Origin: CBDUXT01 sp965371245
Lineage (GTDB): Bacteria; Planctomycetota; Phycisphaerae; UBA1845
Reading direction: 5' to 3'
Assembly: GCA_965371245.1 (NCBI GenBank)
Contig: CBDUXT010000149.1
Location: 1 to 9,085, forward strand
Length of the DNA stretch: 9,085 nt
In this document: positions 1 to 5,419 of the stretch, piece after piece
How the letters are laid out: each line of letters begins with the position of its first letter
Position numbering within the stretch: the stretch's first letter is position 1
Made by a program: the position numbers and the translations under genes
The notes under the pieces: generated by a model
Databases searched by the model: none
The model's input: only the letters and a program-made list of their open reading frames with translations
Told to the model about the DNA's origin: nothing

Positions 1-75
1 TATGGCTGGTTCCCAACTGATTCGGGCGAGTCCAAAGAACGCCGAACCCACAAAATCCACGGGACTCGACTTCAT
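1..75 (-). CDS. Possible 5' end of a leftward gene, cut by the window edge
   Basis: On the minus strand an ATG at 75-73 opens a frame with no stop up to the window edge (25 codons, starting M-K-S-S-P-V-D-F). It lies about 10 nt downstream of the start site expected from the promoter at 92-119, which is the main reason to list it. There is no Shine-Dalgarno sequence in front of the ATG. The frame also stays open upstream to a stop near 140, but offers no other standard start codon there. I recognise no family from so short a piece. It may be a chance open frame. Confidence 0.2.
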   Translation of the reverse strand, partial: MKSSPVDFVGSAFFGLARISWEPAI

Positions 76-91
76 CGCCCAAAGGGCGCGG

Positions 92-119
92 ATTATGATA
101 AACCACGCCGAAATGTCAA
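92..119 (-). promoter_or_regulatory. Sigma70-like promoter reading left
   Basis: On the minus strand a perfect -35 box TTGACA (119-114) is followed after 16 nt by CATAAT (97-92), five of six matches to the -10 consensus. The start of transcription would fall near 85. It points out of the window toward the possible reading frame at 1-75. The match is good in a GC-rich setting, but it is only a sequence match. Confidence 0.42.
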
Positions 120-160
120 GGTCAGAGCCCTGCGGAGGTCAGGCACAAGGAGTCGCCAGT

Positions 161-204
161 AGCCCGGCGGCGAGAGCCGCATTTAGGGCTCGGACTTCAG
201 TCCG
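161..204. repeat. REP-like double hairpin
   Basis: Two adjacent inverted repeats are visible. The first is GCGGC-GAGA-GCCGC (167-180), nested inside an outer pair AGCCC (161-165) and GGGCT (186-190). The second is CGGACT-TC-AGTCCG (191-204). Compact paired hairpins of this kind in an intergenic region are typical of REP-type elements, and they could also end or stabilise transcripts. There is no T-run for an intrinsic terminator. Whether it is repeated elsewhere cannot be seen in this window. Confidence 0.4.
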
Positions 205-255
205 TTTCCTGTTACACTTGTGGAATCTCGCCGAATGAATCGGGCGATCTACGGT

Positions 256-286
256 CGGGTCGAAAGCCCGCGGCGGAGCCCTCCGC
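256..286. other. Two further GC-rich hairpins upstream of the cyanophycinase gene
   Basis: CGGG (256-259) pairs with CCCG (267-270) around a 7-nt loop. Directly after it, GCGGAG (273-278) pairs with CTCCGC (281-286). Together with the hairpins at 161-204 they make the stretch 160-290 unusually rich in structure. Apart from these hairpins, the promoter at 92-119 and a ribosome binding site, I see nothing else in the gene-poor stretch 1-347. I found no convincing rightward promoter for the gene at 348. Confidence 0.3.
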
Positions 287-333
287 AAACCGGCCGTCAC
301 CAAACATCCGGGTGAGAAGATCGCATCAACACC

Positions 334-340
334 GAGGGGA
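334..340 (+). promoter_or_regulatory. Ribosome binding site that fixes the start at 348
   Basis: GAGGGGA sits 7 nt before the ATG at 348. This favours that ATG over an in-frame GTG at 312, which would add 12 residues in front of what is already a long signal-peptide n-region. Confidence 0.6.
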
Positions 341-347
341 ATATTCG

Positions 348-2372
348 ATGAAGCACAAGAACAAACCGAACCCGCTGAACGGTTGGAGCGACGGACCCGT
401 GTGCTGTCTGGCGGGCGTCGCGATCCTGGCTCTGGTATTCACTGTGTCGATTCGGCCCGCATCCGGGCAGTACGATCCCGATGCGCCTGAGCCGCTCGCC
501 GGGCTTGGCGGCTCGCTTGTACTGGGCGGGGGCGGCGAGTTGCCCGCCGAAGTGTTCGATACGTTCGTCGAACTCGCCGGCGGGGAGGAAGCGCGTATCG
601 TTGTCGTCCGTGCGATCAGCGAGAGCGCCGACGATGCTGATCATGCGGACTCGGGCGAGCTACTTTCGCGCTTCAGGGTCCGCAAGGTCGCCTCGGCAGT
701 TCTCTTCGACGCCCGCTCCGTAGGGGCGACCAACATGACCGCATCGACCGAGTCGCTGTCCGAGGCCACCGGCGTTTGGTTCGAGAGTAGCGACCCCGAG
801 CGAATCGCCGCGATTTTTGGAACCGATTCGCTTCGCGCCGAGCTGGCCGGGGTCATCGAACGAGGCGGCGTGGTCGGTGCCAACGGTGGGTCATCGCTCG
901 CGATGACCCGGGTAATGATCACGCGCGGCGCTCCCCACGCCAGCGTCGGCCGGGGTCTCGGTCTGCTACCGGGTTCGGTGGTCGAGGTGGGCTTCACGAA
1001 GAATCATCGTCGCAACAGGCTGCTTGGTGTCTTGGCCTCGCAGCCTCGGCTCGTCGGGTTTGGCATCGACGAGGGAACGGCCATGGTGGTTCGCCGCCGG
1101 TTCGTCACGGCCGTGGGTGACGGCAACGTCGTCGCCTGCGTCGCTGCCTCCGAGACCAGGCCGCTACGGATCGACCGGGTGAACGGTCGCCGCCGGGCCG
1201 ACCTGATCGCCCTGAACCGGTCGGCCACCGCGCGCACGCTTCCGCCGTTCCCACCGGCCGATCCGCCCCCACCGAACGTCGTCTCGGGCAGCCTGGTCAT
1301 CGTAGGCGGCGGCGGGGTTCCGCCGGGGTTGATGAAACGCTTCATCGATCTCGCCGGCGGGCCGGACGCACCGATTGTCTACGTGCCTTGCTCGTCGGCG
1401 GAGGAAATCGACGAGGAGCCCCGCTTCGTCCGTTCGGTTCGCCGCGCCGGTGCCAACAACGTGACATGGGTCCACACGAAGGACCGCGACAAGGCCACCA
1501 GTGACGACCAGTTTCTGGCGCCGCTGCGCGAGGCCCGCGGCGTGTGGTTCGGCGGCGGGCGGCAGTGGAACCTGGTCGATTCCTATCAGCACACGACCGC
1601 GCACAAGCTCATGCACGACGTGCTCGCTCGGGGCGGCGTGATCGGCGGCTCGTCGGCGGGTGCCTCGATCCAGGCCGACTACATGGCCCGCGGCGACCCA
1701 CTCGGCAATCTCAACATCATCGCCGAAGGCTACGAACAGGGCTTGGGGTTCATCACCGGTGTGGCCATCGACCAGCATTTCACGCAGCGCGGCCGGCTGC
1801 CCGACATGACCTCGCTCGTCGATACCCACCCACAACTCTTGGGCATCGGGCTCGATGAGCGCACCGCGATCGTCGTGCAAGGATCGATCGCCGAAGTGGT
1901 CGGTCAGGGGCGGGCGCACTTCTACGATCGCACCGTTGCAGTCATCCCCGGTGAGGCGGACTACACGGCGCTGGTGGCCGGCCGACGGTACAACCTGAGG
2001 GATCGGCGAGTGCTGGAGGGTAACGTGCTGACCGCGCGAGCGACGGCAGCGCTGGTGGGTGTGTGGCGGCTTTCAAGCGAGGTGAATGATGAGGCTATCA
2101 TACGCCGGCTCTCGATCAATAAGGATCTAACCGGTTCGTATCAAGGCGACGGCGGCGAACGCTATCCGCTGGTGAACGTGCGCGTTCGAGGTGACCGTGT
2201 TTCGTTCCGGGTTAAGGGCGACAAGGCGCGGCGCGCGCCCTCGCTCTACTTCGATGGCCGGTGGGACGGCGCGAGCCTACGAGGGAGCATCGCACTGGGT
2301 CGCGGCGCTCCTGCAATCGCAACCGTCGTTGGCACGAAGTCCCGTGACGGAGACGATGGCGGACTAGAGTAG
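348..2372 (+). CDS. Secreted tandem cyanophycinase-like protein (peptidase family S51), first domain inactive
   Basis: A 674-residue protein. Residues 1-40 look like a Sec signal peptide: a basic start, hydrophobic core at about 18-34 and likely cleavage near Ala38-Ser39-Gly40/Gln41. Two S51 domains follow, at about 54-268 and 313-535, joined by a proline-rich linker (299-310). Domain 2 keeps the family signatures: GGGRQ at 402-406, nucleophile Ser436 in GGSSAGA (433-439), His477 in DQHF and the G-x-D-E-x-T-A motif at 501-507. Cyanophycinases cut the storage polymer cyanophycin into beta-Asp-Arg dipeptides with such a serine. Domain 1 aligns without gaps over its motifs, but Gly180 stands at the nucleophile position, Gly215 at the histidine and ESSDP replaces GGGRQ, so it is probably structural. 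Residues 570-662 form a beta-rich C-terminal domain I cannot name. Substrate is inferred; a related S51 peptidase activity is possible. It converges on fic and has no operon partner here. Confidence 0.85.
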   Translation: MKHKNKPNPLNGWSDGPVCCLAGVAILALVFTVSIRPASGQYDPDAPEPLAGLGGSLVLGGGGELPAEVFDTFVELAGGEEARIVVVRAISESADDADHADSGELLSRFRVRKVASAVLFDARSVGATNMTASTESLSEATGVWFESSDPERIAAIFGTDSLRAELAGVIERGGVVGANGGSSLAMTRVMITRGAPHASVGRGLGLLPGSVVEVGFTKNHRRNRLLGVLASQPRLVGFGIDEGTAMVVRRRFVTAVGDGNVVACVAASETRPLRIDRVNGRRRADLIALNRSATARTLPPFPPADPPPPNVVSGSLVIVGGGGVPPGLMKRFIDLAGGPDAPIVYVPCSSAEEIDEEPRFVRSVRRAGANNVTWVHTKDRDKATSDDQFLAPLREARGVWFGGGRQWNLVDSYQHTTAHKLMHDVLARGGVIGGSSAGASIQADYMARGDPLGNLNIIAEGYEQGLGFITGVAIDQHFTQRGRLPDMTSLVDTHPQLLGIGLDERTAIVVQGSIAEVVGQGRAHFYDRTVAVIPGEADYTALVAGRRYNLRDRRVLEGNVLTARATAALVGVWRLSSEVNDEAIIRRLSINKDLTGSYQGDGGERYPLVNVRVRGDRVSFRVKGDKARRAPSLYFDGRWDGASLRGSIALGRGAPAIATVVGTKSRDGDDGGLE

Positions 2373-2374
2373 CC

Positions 2375-2433
2375 GATCGTCGCCGCACCCGCGCTGTTGT
2401 ACGACGTCCAGTAAGCAAACTCACAAGACGATC
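2375..2433. other. Inverted repeat in the gap between convergent genes
   Basis: GATCGTC (2375-2381) and GACGATC (2427-2433) are perfect 7-bp inverted arms 45 nt apart. They lie in the 69-bp gap between the stop codons of the cyanophycinase and fic genes, where a bidirectional terminator would be expected. The long loop and lack of a T-run make this weak, and no classic rho-independent terminator is visible. Confidence 0.2.
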
Positions 2434-2441
2434 AGCTGCGC

Positions 2442-3782
2442 CTATGCCGAGGTTTGAAACGCCTTCAACGCTGCTTCCAAGTCGATCTCAGGCATGAAGT
2501 AAAGGGTCCGGCCGGTCTTGGCCTTGATCAGCACGCCCATGTCCGCCAGTCCGAGCAGATCGGTTCGAGCCGTCTGGTAGACGACGCCGAACTTGGTCCC
2601 GTGCTGCTTGATGCCGTAGCGTGCATCGGGGTGTCGCAGCGCATGCCCCACTACGTCCAGTTGCCGATCGTTCAAGACCAGGCCAAGCTTGAGACGCCTC
2701 TCCAGCTCCACGCGCTGTTTCACCGTCTCGTCCAAGTAGTCGTAAAGCTTGTCGATAGCCCTTTTTGCGACGTCGAGCTGGTGTAGCAGAAAGTAGGTGA
2801 GGTCATTCGCGTCGGTCTCCGTGAGCAAGAAGGCTCTGGCGTACTTGGCCGGTGCGTTGAGAATGATGTCCGAAATCGAGATGAACTGGCAGAGCCAGTA
2901 GTCGTGCTTCAGCATGGACCAGTAGAAGAGTGCCCGGGCGCAGCGTCCGTTGCCATCGGTGAAGGGGTGGTCGTAGGCAAGCCAGAAATGCAGAAGGATT
3001 GAACGCACGACCGGATGGACGAAGCCGTCGGGCGTTTCTCCGTTGGCAAAGCGGCACATGGCCACCAGCCGCTCCGGTAGCTGGTCGGCCGGTGGTGGCG
3101 TGTGCAAGACTTCATTATCCCAAACATCGATAACATCGATTTGCTCGTCGCTCCGGCGCAGCCTTCCCGCGGCGCTGGGGTCATCCAGCGTATCGCGTGT
3201 GATGATCTCATGGAGTTCGTACACCGTTTCCGGCGTCAGCGGCGCGCGATCCTGCGCGATGATGTGCTGCATGGCCCGGTAGTTGTTCAGCACCATCTGT
3301 TCGCCTTGGCTTCTCGGTTCTCTCTCTGATCGCAACATCTCTTTTGCCTGTACGCGCGTGGTCGAAGCTCCCTCGATCAGGCTCGACGTGATGCCCTCCT
3401 CCATGAGGTTTCGCACCAGGTAGCGGTTGCGGGTGTCGGGGTTGGTCACCAGGTCGGGCGCGCCGACTGAGCCGCCGGCCCGCTGAGTAATCTCGTGAAG
3501 AAGTCTCTGTGCCGATTCAGGAACCGCGAAGGAAAAAACATTTCCCTGAACGTCCTCCAGCGGTACGTCGCGGCACAACGGACGCCGATTCCACTTCAAC
3601 CCGAACCACCACTCTTCGTGCGTCAAACCGGGCGGCGCAGCGCGGTGGCGGAGTTGATCCCAGTGAATGTACTTGCCGTCATGGGTTGCCGAACGCACCG
3701 ATCCGAAGACGCGCGACACGTCTTCACTGCTCAAGTCGCGGATCAGGGTTCCAAGGTCGGCTGGTCGCCTCGGTAGCCGCAT
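2442..3782 (-). CDS. fic: Fic family protein (class II, self-inhibited) with C-terminal winged helix
   Basis: 446 residues. The core motif is complete: H272-P-F-T-D276-G-N-G-R280-C-A-R283, matching HxFx(D/E)GNGRxxR. His272 is the catalytic base and Asp276 binds the metal. Fic proteins usually transfer AMP from ATP to a Ser, Thr or Tyr hydroxyl of a target protein. S133-x-x-x-E137-G138 in an N-terminal helix fits the class II inhibitory motif, whose Glu blocks the ATP gamma-phosphate pocket, so no separate antitoxin is needed. Residues 1-85 form an N-terminal extension with a W41-x-x-L-R patch. Residues about 368-432 look like a winged-helix DNA-binding domain, suggesting autoregulation. The start at 3782 is supported by AAGGAGG 6 nt upstream (3795-3789). 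Near-consensus promoter and repeated ACTAA sites lie upstream. The target protein is unknown. The gene stands alone, convergent with the cyanophycinase gene, and the AT-rich upstream DNA may indicate acquisition by transfer. Confidence 0.9.
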   Translation of the reverse strand: MRLPRRPADLGTLIRDLSSEDVSRVFGSVRSATHDGKYIHWDQLRHRAAPPGLTHEEWWFGLKWNRRPLCRDVPLEDVQGNVFSFAVPESAQRLLHEITQRAGGSVGAPDLVTNPDTRNRYLVRNLMEEGITSSLIEGASTTRVQAKEMLRSEREPRSQGEQMVLNNYRAMQHIIAQDRAPLTPETVYELHEIITRDTLDDPSAAGRLRRSDEQIDVIDVWDNEVLHTPPPADQLPERLVAMCRFANGETPDGFVHPVVRSILLHFWLAYDHPFTDGNGRCARALFYWSMLKHDYWLCQFISISDIILNAPAKYARAFLLTETDANDLTYFLLHQLDVAKRAIDKLYDYLDETVKQRVELERRLKLGLVLNDRQLDVVGHALRHPDARYGIKQHGTKFGVVYQTARTDLLGLADMGVLIKAKTGRTLYFMPEIDLEAALKAFQTSA

Positions 3783-3809
3783 TCTGGGCCTCCTTGCTAA
3801 GCGCCAAAA

Positions 3810-3841
3810 ACTAACGTATACTAATCTGTACTAGTGTTAGT
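3810..3841. promoter_or_regulatory. Operator-like half-site cluster 1 (downstream of fic -10)
   Basis: This 32-bp block holds ACTAA at 3810 and 3820, a variant ACTAG at 3830 and an inverted TTAGT at 3837. The first three are exactly 10 bp apart, one helical turn. It is an imperfect mirror image of the block at 3869-3900 (25 of 32 positions match the reverse complement). It contains an 8-12-8 inverted repeat, TATACTAA/TTAGTATA (3817-3844). It covers the predicted fic transcription start (about 3832) and touches the -10 box, so a bound protein should repress. Confidence 0.6.
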
Positions 3842-3867
3842 ATATCGACCAGCCAATAGATTGTAAA
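3839..3867 (-). promoter_or_regulatory. Near-consensus promoter of fic
   Basis: On the minus strand, -35 TTTACA (3867-3862) and -10 TATACT (3844-3839) are separated by exactly 17 nt. Each box matches the sigma70 consensus at five of six positions. Transcription would start near 3832, giving a leader of about 50 nt that carries the AAGGAGG site. The promoter occupies the gap between the two half-site clusters. Confidence 0.6.
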
Positions 3868-3868
3868 T

Positions 3869-3900
3869 ACTAAAATTAGTGGATATTAGTATTCCTTAGT
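3869..3900. promoter_or_regulatory. Operator-like half-site cluster 2 (upstream of fic -35)
   Basis: Mirror copy of the block at 3810-3841: ACTAA at 3869, then TTAGT at 3876, 3886 and 3896, the last three exactly 10 bp apart. It contains AATACTAA/TTAGTATT (3866-3893), an inverted repeat with the same 8-12-8 geometry as in the first cluster. It lies immediately upstream of the -35 box. The binding protein is unknown; the winged-helix end of Fic itself is one candidate. Confidence 0.6.
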
Positions 3901-4071
3901 TTTACGCTAGCTTGCCAAAACACGGCTGGATGTGGTGTCTGCGGATTCTTGGCATACCGGATGAGCGACGGCCAGCCTCGGGGATCACGCCGGACCGGTC
4001 CAGGAACCAGCGCCGGTAGGCCTGAAATCGCGGTAGGAGCGATGAGCTAGCTTGGCCCGATAAGTGGTCGG

Positions 4072-5121
4072 TCACGCCACCGTGATCGATTTGTCCAGAT
4101 AGACGTCCTGGATGAGGTTGAGCAGCTTGACGCCCTGGTCCATGGGTCGCTGGAAGGCCTTCCGGCCGGAGATCAGGCCCGTTCCGCCGGCGCGTTTGTT
4201 GATGACCGCCGTCTTGACGGCGTCGGCGAAGTCGCTCTTGCCCGATGCGCCTCCGGAGTTGATCAGTCCCATCCTGCCCATGTAGCAGCCGACCACCTGG
4301 TATCGCGTCAGGTCGATCGGGTTGTCGGTTGTCAGCGTGCTGTAGACGGCCTTGTTGGTCTTGGCGAAGTCGATCGCCGTGAAACCGCCGTTATTTTCCG
4401 CCTGCTTTTGCTTGATGATGTCGGCCTGGATCGTAACGCCGAGGTGGTTGGCTTGGCTGGTCAGGTCGGCCGCCGCGTGGTAGTCCTTGCCGTCCTTTTT
4501 GAACGCGCTGTTTCGCAGATAGCACCACAGGATCGTCGCAAGCCCCATCTCATGGGCCAGATGGAACGCCTCGCTGACCTCCTGAATCTGCCGATTCGAC
4601 TCGTCAGACCCGAAGTAGATGGTGGCGCCAACGGCCGCCGCCCCCATGTCCGCCGCCTGGCTGACATCGGCGAACATGATCTGGTCGAACTTGTTGGGGT
4701 AGGTCAGAAGCTCGTTGTGGTTGAGCTTGACGATGAAAGGGATTCTGTGCGCAAACTGCCGCGCGACGGCGCCCAGGCTCCCCAGCGTCGAGGCGACGGC
4801 GTTGCAGCCGCCTTCGATCGCCAGCCTGACGATGTTGGCCGGGTCGAAGTAGATTGGGTTGGGCGCGAAAGACGCACCGGCCGTGTGCTCGATCCCCTGA
4901 TCGACCGGCAGGATCGAGATATACCCGGTACCACCGAGTCGTCCGTGGTCGAAGATCGACTGAAGATTCCGAAGAACCGGGACGGGGCGATCCGTCTGGG
5001 CTACCACGCGGTCGATGAAATCCGGGCCCGGCAGGTGCAGGGCCGCCTTGTCGATGGTCGTGCAGGTGTGGTTCAGCAGTGGGTTGGCGTCCGTTCCGAG
5101 TAGGTCGAGGATGGCGCTCAT
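4072..5121 (-). CDS. fbaB: Class I fructose-bisphosphate aldolase (FbaB/DhnA type)
   Basis: 349 residues, almost exactly the length of E. coli FbaB (350). It catalyses the reversible cleavage of fructose 1,6-bisphosphate to dihydroxyacetone phosphate and glyceraldehyde 3-phosphate in cytoplasmic glycolysis and gluconeogenesis, through a Schiff base rather than a metal. Lys237 in A-D-I-I-K falls at the residue number known for the E. coli Schiff-base lysine. PVDQGIEH (72-79), WCYLRN (199-204), INSGGASGKSD (287-297) and the GGTGLISGRKAFQRP stretch (312-326) are family signatures; the last two build the phosphate site. The start at 5121 is chosen because GGAGGA lies 8 nt upstream and the length fits; the frame is open to an ATG at 5199 but those 26 residues are unlike the family. 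Divergent from tig. No clear terminator follows the stop. Confidence 0.93.
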   Translation of the reverse strand: MSAILDLLGTDANPLLNHTCTTIDKAALHLPGPDFIDRVVAQTDRPVPVLRNLQSIFDHGRLGGTGYISILPVDQGIEHTAGASFAPNPIYFDPANIVRLAIEGGCNAVASTLGSLGAVARQFAHRIPFIVKLNHNELLTYPNKFDQIMFADVSQAADMGAAAVGATIYFGSDESNRQIQEVSEAFHLAHEMGLATILWCYLRNSAFKKDGKDYHAAADLTSQANHLGVTIQADIIKQKQAENNGGFTAIDFAKTNKAVYSTLTTDNPIDLTRYQVVGCYMGRMGLINSGGASGKSDFADAVKTAVINKRAGGTGLISGRKAFQRPMDQGVKLLNLIQDVYLDKSITVA

Positions 5122-5172
5122 CGTTGGGGTCCTCCGCAACAGGCGTACCGTCAAGAGTTGGCAGTCCGCCAA

Positions 5173-5199
5173 ATGATATGCAAATTCCGTGCCCGGCAA
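5173..5199 (-). promoter_or_regulatory. Weak candidate promoter for fbaB
   Basis: On the minus strand TTGCCG (5199-5194) and TATCAT (5178-5173) are 15 nt apart, short for sigma70. Position and direction suit the aldolase gene, about 50 nt upstream of its start. Only a tentative match. Confidence 0.2.
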
Positions 5200-5215
5200 C
5201 AGAGCGGCCTATTCA

Positions 5216-5235
5216 AATCCGGATCACGCCGGATT
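5216..5235. other. Perfect hairpin in the fbaB/tig divergent region
   Basis: AATCCGG (5216-5222), a 6-nt loop, and CCGGATT (5229-5235) form a perfect 7-bp inverted repeat. It lies within the 298-bp region between the divergent aldolase and trigger factor genes. It could be an operator or an mRNA structure in the aldolase leader; function unknown. Confidence 0.3.
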
Positions 5236-5279
5236 GATTCCGCGCCCGTTGCCATCCAGGCGAGGCTCGGGTAGCTTTG

Positions 5280-5291
5280 CGTTTCGAAACG
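5280..5291. promoter_or_regulatory. 12-bp perfect palindrome CGTTTCGAAACG
   Basis: A self-complementary 12-mer about 130 bp upstream of tig and 160 bp upstream of fbaB. Palindromes of this size between divergent genes are candidate repressor sites, but I do not recognise a regulator. Apart from this, the hairpin at 5216-5235 and the weak fbaB promoter, I found no distinct feature and no good tig promoter in the region. Confidence 0.3.
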
Positions 5292-5419
5292 GACCTTTCC
5301 GCCCTCCGGGGGCCTTGCGACCGCGCTTCCCCCCACTGCGGGAGCGTTCGGCGTCGTTGTTTTCTGGAGTTACCCGCAACTGCCTGAGCAGGCTGAGGCG
5401 AGAGTGAAGGAGCCGCTCG

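Noticed and set aside
2..238. Rightward 78-codon open frame at the left edge
   Set aside because: No ribosome binding site, no recognisable motif, and it runs through the hairpin cluster at 161-204.
312..347. Upstream GTG start for the cyanophycinase
   Set aside because: The GAGGGGA site is correctly spaced for ATG 348; the 12 added residues would lengthen the n-region of the signal peptide without support.
870..920. Ser182 or Ser183 as a surviving nucleophile in S51 domain 1
   Set aside because: The gap-free alignment that keeps flanking residues in register places Gly180 at the nucleophile; using Ser183 needs a two-residue insertion and still lacks the Ala-Gly that follows. The His position is lost as well.
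4408..5103. 231-codon open frame antisense to the aldolase
   Set aside because: It is fully inside fbaB on the other strand, has no family resemblance, and is explained by GC-rich codon bias.
5122..5199. Aldolase start at the ATG 5199
   Set aside because: ATG 5121 has a well-placed GGAGGA and gives the family length; the extra 26 residues do not look like FbaB.
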